Positions 25,034 to 33,285 are shown, counted from the first letter of the stretch. The stretch: 64,000 bases of DNA from Bog-756 sp963837805 (GCA_963837805.1 CAWIOU010000035.1:62001-126000); one strand, 5' to 3'. The notes: generated by a model from the letters alone, not told the origin. Translations and numbers: made by a program.

Positions 25034-26476
25034 CTATGCCGAGTCATTGCCGTCATCATCTGACGGTTCTGCGACCGACGAAAGACGATCGGCGGCTTCC
25101 CAGGTGGTGGGGGAAGCAGCATCAGCCGGGCCGGACGGGTCGCCGGCCTCGCCTCTCCCACCCAAGGTGGTTCCCTGGGGGGTGGCGATCCTCGGACCGT
25201 CGTGGCTGGTCCGCCACACGGCCTCGGCCCGGTAGGCCATCTCGCGGAGCGACATCCCGGTGCGCCGGGCCGCCCGTGCGACGTCGTCGTGCTCGGCCTT
25301 CACCCGGCCGGCACTCACCTTCACCCTGATCAGCTGGCCCTCGATCCACACCGAGTCCACCGAGCGGGCCGCGGGCCAGCGCTCGCCGGCGGTGACCCTC
25401 ACGCCGAGCGATCCTGTCGAGTGGCGAAGCACCGCCCGAAGTGAGCCGACCATGGAGGGATCGCACAACACGTGCACGACGGTGCCCGGCCGCCCCTTCT
25501 TCATGACCACCGGGGCCAGCCATGCGTCATAGGCGCCGGCCTCGAGAAGAACGGCCACAGCGTGGGCCAGCTGTTCGCCGGTGGCGTCGTCGACGTTGGC
25601 TTCGAGATGCGAGACGGGTTGACCGGCGTCTGCGTCACCATCGACGTCCCCACCGGTCGGCGTCGGGACCAGGCCGGCCCCGCTCTGTCGGTCCACCAGG
25701 ACGCCGGTCACCACCTGGGTGCAGTTGGGAAGCTCGTCGAGCTCCCGCGACCCGGCGCCGAAGCCCTGGCCGGTCACCCGCATCGAGGGCATGGGACCGA
25801 AGCCCGAGCTGAGCGCGGCGAGCAGCGCCGCCCCGGTCGGGGTGGTCAGCTCCACGGCGATATTGCGGCCCCAGGTGGGCACCCCTTCGAGCAGGGCGAC
25901 CACGGCCGGCGCGGGATTGGGGAGCATGCCGTGGGCGGTCCTGACCATGCCCAGCCCCGTCGCCACCGGGCTGGCCCGCACCTCGTCGATCCCGAGCACC
26001 TCCAGGGCGGCCGACGTCCCCACCACGTCGATGATCGTGTCGTGGCCGCCGACCTCGTGGAAGTGGACCTGGTCGACCGGTCGACGGTGGAGTCGGGCTT
26101 CGACGTCGGCCAGGGCCGAGAAGGTAGCCAGCGCCCGACGGGCCACCCGGTCGGGAAGGCGGGCCTCTTCCACGAGTCCGACGATGTGGGCGTGGGTGCG
26201 GACGATCACGTTGTCGTGGACGCTGACCACGGCCTTCGATGCCGCCACTCCCCCACGGAGGACCGGCTCCACCTCGAGCGCCCAGCCCCCGAGTGGAAGG
26301 CGCTCCAGCAGCGCCAGGACTTCGCCCAGATCGGCGCCCGCATCCAACAGGCTTCCGAGCGCCATGTCCCCGGCAATCCCGGCGAAGCAATGGAACCAGG
26401 CCACCGACCGACCGGTCGTCGGTGAGCCGGGTGCGGTGGGTGCGGCCGGTCTCCCGTCGTCGTCGGCGGCGGTCAC
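25034..26476 (-). CDS. larC: Nickel-pincer cofactor nickel insertase LarC
   Basis: LarC inserts nickel into the thio-modified pyridinium nucleotide in a CTP-dependent reaction, finishing the nickel-pincer nucleotide cofactor. Typical elements are WFHCFAGIAGDMALGSLLDAGAD at the N-terminus, the His-containing VDQVHFHEVGGHDTIIDVVG, ELTTPTGAALLAAL and VSHLEANVDDATGEQLAHA. The 480 residues form one intact frame, whereas Lactobacillus larC is split into larC1/larC2 and joined by programmed frameshifting. I start at GTG 26476, which overlaps the larB stop (GTGA). The C-terminus is extended by a Pro/Gly/Ser-rich tail. Confidence 0.93.
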   Translation of the reverse strand: MTAADDDGRPAAPTAPGSPTTGRSVAWFHCFAGIAGDMALGSLLDAGADLGEVLALLERLPLGGWALEVEPVLRGGVAASKAVVSVHDNVIVRTHAHIVGLVEEARLPDRVARRALATFSALADVEARLHRRPVDQVHFHEVGGHDTIIDVVGTSAALEVLGIDEVRASPVATGLGMVRTAHGMLPNPAPAVVALLEGVPTWGRNIAVELTTPTGAALLAALSSGFGPMPSMRVTGQGFGAGSRELDELPNCTQVVTGVLVDRQSGAGLVPTPTGGDVDGDADAGQPVSHLEANVDDATGEQLAHAVAVLLEAGAYDAWLAPVVMKKGRPGTVVHVLCDPSMVGSLRAVLRHSTGSLGVRVTAGERWPAARSVDSVWIEGQLIRVKVSAGRVKAEHDDVARAARRTGMSLREMAYRAEAVWRTSHDGPRIATPQGTTLGGRGEAGDPSGPADAASPTTWEAADRLSSVAEPSDDDGNDSA

Positions 26477-27323
26477 GGCAGGATCCGGGCGATGGCGCAG
26501 GCGGCCCCGAATCCGTTGTCGATGCCGACCACGGTGATCCCGGCGGCACACGAAGCGTGCATGGCCAGCAGCGCGGTCACCCCCTCCAGGGCGGCTCCGT
26601 ACCCCGTGCTGGTGGGAACGGCGACGACCGGCGCCGGGGTGATCCCGCCGACCAAGCTGGCCAGAGCCCCTTCCATCCCGGCCACCACGACCACGGCGTC
26701 GGCGTCGGCGAGCTCGTCAGCCGAAGCCAGCAGCCGGTGGACCCCGGCGACGCCGCAATCAGGGAGCAGCACAGGACGCAGTCCGAGGGCGGTGAGCGTG
26801 GCCTCGCACTCGCGGGCCACGGGAAGATCCGACGTCCCGGCGGTGACCACCAGCGTTCGCACCGACCGGGGCGGCGCCGGCCTCCACACCACCGTGGACA
26901 GCTCGCCCCGGGTGCGGTCTCCGCCGGTGGCCGTGCCGGTGCGGGTTCGGACTCCCCCCGGATGTCGGTGCATGACCCGTTCCACCTGTGCGGTATCGGC
27001 CCGGGTCAGGATGACCGGCGTACCCACGTCGGGTCCACCCGGGTCCGGTCTCGCCCGGGTCGGGATCGAGGTCGGACGGCGCGGGATCCTGGGAGTCGTG
27101 TGCGGCCGAGCAGCTCACCCACGATCAGCTGGCACTGTTCCGGCGTCTTTCCCTGTCCGTAGACGGCTTCGGGAAGGCCCTGACGCAGATTGCGGTGGTG
27201 GTCGACCTTGGCGAAACCGAGGTCGGCAAAAGGGAGGCGACGGAGCAGGTGGACCGCCTCGTCGGGGGAACAGGCACCCGAACGCACGTCGGCCAGTAGT
27301 CGTTGCAGTCGGGGCTCGTCCAT
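26473..27323 (-). pseudogene. larB: Pyridinium-3,5-bisthiocarboxylate precursor carboxylase LarB (two apparent frameshifts)
   Basis: LarB carboxylates and hydrolyses NaAD in the first step of nickel-pincer cofactor synthesis. The C-terminal AIR-carboxylase-like domain is in one frame (26473-27027: VVTAGTSDLPVARECE, VVVVAGMEGALASLVGGI, VAVPTSTGYG). The conserved N-terminus (LPFADLGFAKVDHHRNLRQG, EAVYGQGKTPEQC) is in another, from ATG 27323. Between them a third frame encodes an acidic linker (HDSQDPAPSDLDPDPGE). Removing one G at 27106-27107 and one at 27038-27040 joins all three into a normal ~280-residue LarB. The conserved domains look undamaged, so I suspect sequence errors rather than true loss. 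larC follows with an overlapping start. Confidence 0.85.
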
Positions 27324-27346
27324 GATGTTCACTATCCTGCCTGGGT

Positions 27347-28326
27347 ATGGCCGCGGGCGCATCCTCACACCTTCGATCCGGAACCTCGCCGCGGATCGGA
27401 TTCCTCGGCCCGGAGGGCACGTTCACCGAAGAGGCGCTCCTGAGCGAGCCGGACTACGCCTCGGCCGCCATCGTCCCTCATGGGATCCCTGTCCGAGGTA
27501 CTGGAATCGGTTCGCCTGGGCGACGTCGACCTCGGGTTTCGTCCCCATGGAGAACGCCATCGAGGGCACGGTCCGCGACATCATCGACAGCCTGGTGTTC
27601 GACTTCGAGCTGCGGATCCAACGGGAGGTGATCCTGGACGTCCATCTCCATCTGATGGCCCGCCCGGGGATCAGGCTGGCCGATGTCGAGCGGGTCGCCT
27701 CCATCCCGGTGGCCACCGCCCAGTGCCGCCAATTCCTCAACCGGCAGCTCCCCGAGGCCGAGGCCATGGCCACCAACTCGACGGCGGAGGCGGCCCGCCT
27801 GCTGGGGGACGGCGACCCGGCGTTGTCGTCACGGCCCACGGCGGCCATTGCTCCCCGGCTGGCGGCCAAGTTGTACGGCCTCGAGATCCTGGTGGAGGAC
27901 GTCGAGGATCATCCCGACAACCAGACCCGCTTCGTCTCGCTGGCCAGGTCGGGAGTTCCGGCCCCCACCGGCCACGACCGCACCAGCATCGCCTGCTTCC
28001 AGAGCGCCGACCACCCGGGCAGCCTCTACGCCATCCTCGGCCAATTCGCCGCCCGCAACATCAACCTGAGCAAGCTCGAGTCGCGTCCGACCAAGAAGGC
28101 GCTCGGTGACTACTGCTTCATCATCGACTTCGAGGGCCATGTGGCCGACGCCGTGGTCGCCGACTGCCTGCGCGACCTCCACGCCGAACTCGCCGGGGTG
28201 AAGTTCCTGGGGTCGTATCCGGCGGCAGGCCCGGCCGGACCGGCCATCCGGCGCGAGGTGGACACCTCACTGCGCCAGGCCGGTGAGTGGATCGACGGAT
28301 TGCAGGGCGAGATCCAGAGTTCGTAG
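27347..28326 (+). pseudogene. pheA: Prephenate dehydratase (two apparent frameshifts)
   Basis: Prephenate dehydratase makes phenylpyruvate for phenylalanine synthesis. The N-terminus RIGFLGPEGTFTEEALL is in the frame of ATG 27347. The next piece, GSLSEVLESVRLGDVDLGF, is in a second frame. The remainder, from VPMENAIEGTVRDIIDSL, is in a third and runs to 28326. Removing one G at 27482-27484 and one T at 27537-27539 restores a single ~325-residue protein. The C-terminal ACT domain is complete (TSIACFQSADHPGSLYAILGQFA, NINLSKLESRPTKKALGDYCFIID), including the ESRP motif for phenylalanine feedback. The catalytic Thr-Arg-Phe motif is present as NQTRFV. Good conservation outside the break points suggests sequencing insertions. 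Confidence 0.88.
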
Positions 28327-28394
28327 CGAGGGAGCGGGCGAGAACGCCCGGACACCCGACCGGCGAAGGCCGCCGACTACCCTGGCAAGCGCTC

Positions 28395-28479
28395 GGAGGG
28401 ATGGCAGAGCGGACAAATGCGCGGCTCTTGAAAAGCCGTGAGGTGCAAGCCTCCGTGGGTTCGAATCCCACTCCCTCCG
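28395..28479 (+). tRNA. tRNA-Ser (anticodon TGA)
   Basis: An 85-nt class II tRNA. The acceptor stem GGAGGGA pairs with TCCCTCC (28472-28478), followed by discriminator G. The anticodon loop CTTGAAA gives TGA. A variable arm (GTGAGGTGCAAGCCTCC region) and the T-arm GTGGGTTCGAATCCCAC are present. CCA is not encoded. Its 3' end is the left boundary of an island and is repeated at 29776-29791. Confidence 0.95.
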
Positions 28480-28483
28480 CTCT
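28468..28483 (+). repeat. Direct repeat, left copy (tRNA-Ser 3' end)
   Basis: CCACTCCCTCCGCTCT, the last 12 nt of the tRNA plus 4 nt, recurs exactly at 29776-29791. Looser similarity (GTGATGTCGCGAGACAT versus TTGGTGTGTCGCGCGACAT) extends the match by about 20 nt. Confidence 0.85.
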
Positions 28484-28510
28484 GTGATGTCGCGAGACAT
28501 CGGAGACCGG

Positions 28511-29735
28511 TGTGTCAAGACATCGTAGACCAGGACATTCCCGGTCACGGCATCCGTTGATAGTCCTTGGACGGGTCAAGGATTAAGTGCCGGAGTGGTG
28601 AGCCGTCCAGGCCGACCACTTCGATGTCGAGGCCGTCGATGAGCATGGCCAGGCGCCAGCCGGCATACGCACGACCGATGCCGATGTGGTGAAGGCGACC
28701 TTGATGGCGCAGCGTCACCGAACCGGCCGAATCCACTTTGTCGAGGCGCAGGCGCCGATCATTGATCTTGATCATCGGGGCGGTCGGCTCTGCTTTCTCT
28801 CGGGCTCCGAAGACCGACCGGGGGGTCCGGCGCCCCACACCTCGGTGGGGTCGGACGTCGTTGTAGTAGGCAACGAAGCGGTCGATGGCGCGCTCGGAGT
28901 TGCTTCTTGGTCTCGATGCCCTTCTGGGCGGCCACGAACTTCTTGAGCGTCTGGTGGAATCGCTCGACCTTGCCGCAGGTCTGGGGATGGTAGGGACGTG
29001 AGTGCTTGGCCGTGATGCCGAGGGCGAACAGCTCTTGTTCAACCACACCTTCGACGCCGAAGTGAGTTCGCGCCGTGAAGATGAGCCCGTTGTCGGTGAG
29101 GAACGAGGCCGGATATCCCCAGGTCTCGGCTGATTTGTGCAGGACCCGGACGACGTCGTGGGCTTTGACCACGTCCATGACCCTGCTCGCCACGCACAGC
29201 CTCGAGTGGTCGTCGATGATGTTGAGGACCTCGAACACGCAGCCGTTGGGCAGGGGCACATGGGTCATGTCGGCCTGCCAGCGCTCGTTGGGCAGATCGG
29301 CCACGAAACGGGTGTAGGAGCTCTTCGGCCGTTTCTTCGGCTGAGGGGTGACAAAACCCCGGGCCCGGAGCACCCGCCAGATGGTGGGGACCGAGGGCGC
29401 CTGGGGATGTCGCTGACTCAAATGGAAGTGGATGGTGGCCGCCCCGGCGTCGAAACCGGCGTCAGCCAGCTCCTTGCGCAGGACCACGATCTCGTCCTCG
29501 TAGAGGTCGGCGATCCGGGACGGCGAGGACTTCGGACGCCGGCTCCGGGGCTCGAGACCGGCGGGGCCTTCCAGTCGGTAGCGGCGGAGCAGCTTGAACA
29601 GCCAACTCGGATTCACGTCGTGGGCCCGGGCCAACTCTTTGATCGGTCTGCCCGTTCGCAGGTGCATTTCGATGAGAAACCGGCCCATGTCCACAAGAGA
29701 CCCTCCTCAGTAGCGGTCTCCTATGTCTTGACACA
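28511..29735 (-). mobile_element. IS481-family insertion sequence
   Basis: A 1225-bp element bounded by 21-bp inverted repeats that begin TGTGTCAAGACAT and match at 19 of 21 positions (28511-28531 and 29715-29735). It encodes one DDE transposase on the minus strand. Further out are two diverged copies of the same end type (near 28484-28508 and 29744-29770), suggesting insertion into or beside an older related element. No clear target duplication directly abuts the ends. Confidence 0.85.
28545..29694 (-). pseudogene. IS481-type DDE transposase (one apparent frameshift)
   Basis: Frame one (from ATG 29694) carries the helix-turn-helix region (LRTGRPIKELARAHDVNPSWLFKLLRRY) and most of the integrase core. 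WQADMTHVPLPNG holds the first Asp, TDNGLIFTA the second, and HPQTCGKVERFHQTLKKFV the Glu. The C-terminal part (ERAIDRFVAYYNDVRPHRGVGRRTP ... DYQRMP) is in a second frame, ending at 28545. Removing one G at 28896-28897 joins them (KKQLERAIDRF) into a ~380-residue transposase. All three catalytic acidic residues lie in frame one, so only the C-terminal tail is displaced. Confidence 0.87.
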
Positions 29736-29775
29736 TCCCCCGGAGAGGCGGTGTCCTATGTCCTGAATTCACACA

Positions 29776-29791
29776 CCACTCCCTCCGCTCT
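29776..29791 (+). repeat. Direct repeat, right copy of the tRNA-Ser 3' end
   Basis: An exact copy of the 16-bp tRNA-Ser 3' segment at 28468-28483, placed just beyond the IS481 element. It may mark an attachment-site duplication or two successive IS insertions at the same target. Confidence 0.8.
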
Positions 29792-29940
29792 TGGTGTGTC
29801 GCGCGACATGAGCCACTAGGTGTTCTGCCCAACTAGGTCGCGCGCCATCGTCGACAACCAGCTCGGGGCATGCGTTGGTCGTTCTGGTCGGGGTCGAGGT
29901 CGAGGTCCAGTTGTCGCAGTGGTGACCCGTCTGCGATGAA
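29792..29940 (-). pseudogene. Remnant of a second IS481-type element (transposase C-terminus)
   Basis: On the minus strand, residues ADGSPLRQL...DPDQNDQRMP (ending ~29867) align with the C-terminus of the adjacent transposase (LDGSPLRHLILDPSKDYQRMP). A terminal-repeat-like sequence TGTGTCGCGCGACAT lies at its outer edge (29795-29809). Everything upstream of this C-terminal stub is missing, replaced by the MarR fragment. Confidence 0.65.
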
Positions 29941-30176
29941 GAGGCCTCGAGAAGGCGGGTCTGGTGCGGCGCGAAGTCGATCAACACGATGCCCGGCGGG
30001 TGCGCCTCTATCCCACCGAGAAGGCGGAGGAGAACCTGCAGCGACTGCGTGAGGTTTGGAGCCGTTTGCTCGAGGAAACGGTGGCCGATCCGAACGAGAT
30101 CGACGCGGTGATCTCGACCTTGCGGCACATCGAGACCCGACTGGTCGCCCGTTCAGCCAGTACTGGTGGGAGGTAG
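29941..30176 (+). pseudogene. MarR-family regulator, 3' fragment
   Basis: The frame EKAGLVRREVDQHDARRVRLYPTEKAEENLQRLREVWSRL corresponds to the wing and C-terminal dimerisation helices of MarR regulators; it ends in a normal stop at 30176. The N-terminal helices and DNA-recognition helix are absent: the sequence runs directly into the IS remnant at ~29940. It is therefore a truncated relic, probably cut by the IS insertion. Confidence 0.7.
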
Positions 30177-30309
30177 CCACACGCGCCGGCACCCGTCACT
30201 CGGGCTGCACACGCTTCTCGCTTGAGGTCGTCGCAAGGGCATCGAGTTCTGTCAGCGACCACACAACGGGCAGCGACCAGCTACCAGCCAGCGCAGACCT
30301 TCGTCCATA

Positions 30310-30957
30310 TCAGCGACTGTGCCCTCGCTTCGACTCGCGACGGTCTTGGTGGAGATCCGCCACGACGCTTCGAATGATCATTTCCAGGAACTTGGCGTCG
30401 ATTCGTTCTCGTGAGAACCAACGGCGGTAAAAGAGCGGCCCAAGCAGAGCGGCGGCGACGGCACTCCGGTCCGCCGTTGAGCTGATCTCCCCTCGACGGG
30501 CTGCTCGGTCAAGCGCCGTTCTCAGCGGAGCAGCATGTCCGCGTTGGATTCTGCTGTGAATGTCGGCAAACGCCGTATTGTGCTCTGCGACATCGACGAT
30601 GGAAGGAACGATCGACGACCATCGCGGAGTACCGAGCAGCTCGGCGATGTTGCTCAAGATTTCTTTCAAGTCACCTTCGAGCGAACCGGTGTCGGGAGGT
30701 GCTTCCTCACCGTCGATCATTCGCGAGCAGGCGTCAATCACGAGTGCAGAGCGGTTGGGCCAGTGCCGATAGATGGTGGTCTTCGCGACCCGCGAACGTC
30801 GGGATATGTCGTCGATCGTCAGATCATCGAGGCCGGCTTCCGTCAGCAGGTCGAGAGTCGCCGTCAGGACGCGCTCGCGGGACAGGAGAACGCGGGGGTC
30901 GACGCCCTCTTGGTCGGAGCTGACCGCTCGGTCTTGGACCGTACCCCTCTTCGCCAT
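30310..30957 (-). CDS. TetR-family transcriptional regulator
   Basis: A 215-residue repressor-type protein. The N-terminal helix-turn-helix is visible in VLTATLDLLTEAGLDDLTIDDISRRSRVAKTTIYRHWPNRSALVIDA; the C-terminal ligand domain resembles TetR_C_16-type regulators (LFYRRWFSRERID). The start is ATG 30957 with GGGAAGG upstream. It is divergent from a VOC-family gene. The promoter between them contains a perfect palindrome, so it probably represses that gene and itself. Codon use is less GC-rich than in the rest of the window, in line with an acquired island. Confidence 0.9.
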   Translation of the reverse strand: MAKRGTVQDRAVSSDQEGVDPRVLLSRERVLTATLDLLTEAGLDDLTIDDISRRSRVAKTTIYRHWPNRSALVIDACSRMIDGEEAPPDTGSLEGDLKEILSNIAELLGTPRWSSIVPSIVDVAEHNTAFADIHSRIQRGHAAPLRTALDRAARRGEISSTADRSAVAAALLGPLFYRRWFSRERIDAKFLEMIIRSVVADLHQDRRESKRGHSR

Positions 30958-30980
30958 GGGAGAACCTTCCCGTTCCGTGC

Positions 30981-31013
30981 TTGACGTATACGCTACGCTA
31001 CGGTATCGTAGCG
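30981..31013 (+). promoter_or_regulatory. Promoter of the VOC gene with TetR-type operator
   Basis: TTGACG (30981-30986) and TATCGT (31004-31009) are separated by 17 nt. A perfect inverted repeat CGCTACGGTATCGTAGCG (30996-31013, 7-bp arms) covers the -10 box. Further GTA/TAC-rich partial repeats flank it. A repressor bound here would block RNA polymerase. Confidence 0.7.
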
Positions 31014-31051
31014 ATACGGTACGGTACCACATACAGCAGGAGGACGACATC

Positions 31052-31477
31052 GTGGACTTCGCCTCTATTCGGATGATCAGCGACGACCTCGAGCCCGTCG
31101 TGAACTTCTACGAGCAGGTCACCGGGGTCTCGGCTGTCTGGCCGGCACCCGTCTTCGCGGAGGTACAGCTGCCGTCTTGCACCATCGCCTTCGGCCATAC
31201 TCAGACGGCGGAGCTGTTCAACAACTCGGCCCGCCCAGCGGACAACCACACCGTCATCATCGAATTCCTCGTCGACGACGTCGACAAGGAATTCGAGCGA
31301 CTCCAGGCTTTCGTCAGCGAGTGGGTGCAGGAGCCGACGACCATGCCGTGGGGAAATCGCTCCATTCTGTTCCGCGATCCCGATGGCAACCTGGTCAATC
31401 TCTTCACCCCGGTCACCGAGGAAGCCACCAAGAGGCTCAGTAAGCCGAGATCGGATGCGCAAACTGCCGACCGGTAG
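31052..31477 (+). CDS. VOC-family (glyoxalase/bleomycin-resistance fold) protein
   Basis: A 141-residue protein with the beta-alpha-beta-beta-beta VOC fold: a first half MISDDLEPVVNFYEQVTGVSAVW and a second half with IIEFLVDDVDKEFERLQ and the usual end ILFRDPDGNLVNLF. GTG 31052 is preceded by AGGAGG at 8 nt. Such proteins range from lyases to drug-binding resistance proteins. Here the divergent TetR partner and a neighbouring phosphotransferase make a stress or resistance role plausible, but this is inference. Confidence 0.85.
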   Translation: MDFASIRMISDDLEPVVNFYEQVTGVSAVWPAPVFAEVQLPSCTIAFGHTQTAELFNNSARPADNHTVIIEFLVDDVDKEFERLQAFVSEWVQEPTTMPWGNRSILFRDPDGNLVNLFTPVTEEATKRLSKPRSDAQTADR

Positions 31478-31687
31478 GTGCGGCCTGGGTTTATCAAGGG
31501 AGAACGTAACCGAGCCGTTCGAACAACGTCGAAGTCCTCCGACCCGGAAATGTTGAAATATCGGTATTTTGGCCCACAATGGACCGAGCGGATGGTTTCG
31601 ATCGGACATTCCCGAGTTACTTCTTGTCGCTGGTCAAACCCAATTTCGCAACAGATTAGGGAGACTTGACGGAGGGTCGAGGACAAG

Positions 31688-32629
31688 TTGTTCCATCAAC
31701 GTGAGGTACAAGCCCTCATCGACGATCGTTTCGGTGGCCGGGCCAGCGAGGTCACCCGTCTTTCTGGTGGTGATTGGTCTCAGGCCTACGCCTTGTCTCT
31801 CGACGGAACGCAGGTAGTAGCCCGCTTTGGTATTCACGGAGAGGACTACGAGAAGGACCGTATCGCCTCTGGCTGGGCGTCCGATGAGCTTCCAATTCCC
31901 AAGGTCTTGGAACTCGACGAGACCAAGGTCGGCTTCTTTGCGCTGTCCAGTCGGGCCCGGGGTGAGTTCCTCGACGAGCTTCGCAGCGAACAGATCCGGG
32001 GGGTTCTTCCGAGTCTCTTCAGCACGATGGATGCGATCCACGCCATTGATGTCTCAGCTACCGAGGGCTACGGGAACTGGACGTCAGATGGTCATGGCCC
32101 ACAGAGAACCTGGCGGGAAGCGCTACTGCACAAATTTGCGGACGATCGCCCTAGCAACCGAACCCATGGATGGCGGGCTGCACTGGAAGGTTCGCCCCGC
32201 GGTACCAGAGACTTTGATGCCGCACTGAAGGCACTCGAGCGGCTGACCGAACGTATGCCCACCGAACGACACGTCATCCACAATGATCTGCTCAACCACA
32301 ATGTTCTTGTCCAAGGAGACAGGATCAGCGCGGTCTTGGACTGGGGCAACTCTATGTACGGTGACCACCTGTACGACGCGGCCTGGCTCTTGTACTGCCA
32401 GCCACGGTATACGTCATGGCCAAAATTGGATCTGGCCGGCGAATTGCGACGGCACTGGGAAGCCAATGGTCCACTGCCGGACGATCTTGAGGCGCGATTG
32501 CTCTGCTATCAGATCCATGTTGGGCTCGATGCGCAGTCGTACGCCGCCTATAAGGGGAACTGGGATCAGCTGAGGCTGAACACCGAGCAGACGATGAAGC
32601 TGGTTGAGGTGGTAAGAGGGGCTCTCTAG
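31688..32629 (+). CDS. Aminoglycoside phosphotransferase-family kinase (APH(4)-like)
   Basis: A 313-residue APH-fold kinase. The catalytic loop HVIHNDLLNHNVLV places the base at Asp200, and VLDWGNSMYGDHLYDAAWL supplies the metal-binding Asp218; the N-lobe contains VVARFG. The '(D)W...M(Y/F)GD' form and overall order resemble hygromycin 4-O-phosphotransferases. The clinical-type substrate cannot be assigned from motifs alone, and many APH-fold kinases act on other hydroxyls. The start is TTG 31688 with GAGG at 5 nt. GC content is visibly below the surrounding genome, suggesting recent acquisition. Its TAG stop is followed in frame by a propeller-repeat fragment. Confidence 0.85.
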   Translation: MFHQREVQALIDDRFGGRASEVTRLSGGDWSQAYALSLDGTQVVARFGIHGEDYEKDRIASGWASDELPIPKVLELDETKVGFFALSSRARGEFLDELRSEQIRGVLPSLFSTMDAIHAIDVSATEGYGNWTSDGHGPQRTWREALLHKFADDRPSNRTHGWRAALEGSPRGTRDFDAALKALERLTERMPTERHVIHNDLLNHNVLVQGDRISAVLDWGNSMYGDHLYDAAWLLYCQPRYTSWPKLDLAGELRRHWEANGPLPDDLEARLLCYQIHVGLDAQSYAAYKGNWDQLRLNTEQTMKLVEVVRGAL

Positions 32630-32755
32630 ACCCGCAAGGGCTACTGGCTGGTGGCCTCCGACGGCGGCACCTTCAGTTTCGGCGACGCCCCGTTCCACGG
32701 TTCAGCAGGCGGCAGCTCCCTGAATCAGCCGATTGTCGGAATGGCGACCGACTGA
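32630..32755 (+). pseudogene. Fragment of an Acidimicrobiia beta-propeller-type surface repeat
   Basis: Immediately after the phosphotransferase stop, the same frame reads KGYWLVASDGGTFSFGDAPF, then HGSAGGSSLNQPIVGMATD and a stop. This is one unit of the 'GYWLVASDGGIFxFGDAxFxGSxG...PIVGMA' repeat that recurs in large secreted proteins of Acidimicrobiia. Only the terminal unit remains, so it looks like the 3' stump of a host gene cut by insertion of the island. Confidence 0.75.
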
Positions 32756-32829
32756 CCCGATCCGGCAGCATCGGGTCGCATCCCGTGCACGGCGGAGCGA
32801 CGGCGTCGGGGCTGACCGGTGGTCACCGC

Positions 32830-33285
32830 TCACGGTCGATCGATGGCCGCCGGCACCAACATGTCGCCCCGACCGATCTGCGTGAGCAGACTGGCCCGGT
32901 CCAGGTACACGCGCTCGTTGACGATGCGGTCCTCCTCGAAGAAGAACACGGCGACCACCGGCACGCGGAATGCCCTCCCGGTCGGCGGCATCCCGGAGAA
33001 CTCGCCGAGGTTCGTCCCCAACAGGTCGAACTCGGAGACGACCGACTCGTCGGCGACGTGGTGCCGCACGTTCTCATGTCGCTGGTCGGGAAAGGCGGTT
33101 CGCTGGCGCCGGTGATACCGCAACACCTCGTCGTCACCGTCATAGATCCGGCCGGTGGCCATGATCTCGTAGTGCGGCCGACCGTTGAAGGTGGCCAGGG
33201 TGCGGTCGAACTCCTGGTCCACCTCGGAGCGAAAATGTTCCTCCAGCACCTCGAGTCGCCGCCGTCTCAGTTCATCGGTGATCAT
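32830..33285 (-). CDS. SnoaL/NTF2-like protein
   Basis: A 151-residue protein of the SnoaL-like (NTF2 fold) type. EVLEEHFRSEVDQEFDRTLATF, YDGDDEVLRYHRRQRTAFPD and the strand pair VVAVFFFEEDRIVNERVYLD are characteristic. Members are small isomerases, cyclases or binding proteins. I start at ATG 33285, with GGAGG 7 nt upstream; this ATG overlaps the stop of the PhyH-like dioxygenase gene (ATGA), so the two are translated together and may act on the same small molecule. Confidence 0.8.
   Translation of the reverse strand: MITDELRRRRLEVLEEHFRSEVDQEFDRTLATFNGRPHYEIMATGRIYDGDDEVLRYHRRQRTAFPDQRHENVRHHVADESVVSEFDLLGTNLGEFSGMPPTGRAFRVPVVAVFFFEEDRIVNERVYLDRASLLTQIGRGDMLVPAAIDRP

Noticed and set aside
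27000..27620. Programmed ribosomal frameshifting in larB or pheA
   Set aside because: LarC1/C2 is the lar case known to use frameshifting, but here larC is intact; the larB and pheA breaks lack slippery-sequence/pseudoknot features and share the one-base-insertion pattern seen in unrelated genes.
29765..29800. A second tRNA-Ser gene downstream of the IS element
   Set aside because: Only the last 12 nt of the tRNA are present; no anticodon or D-arm.
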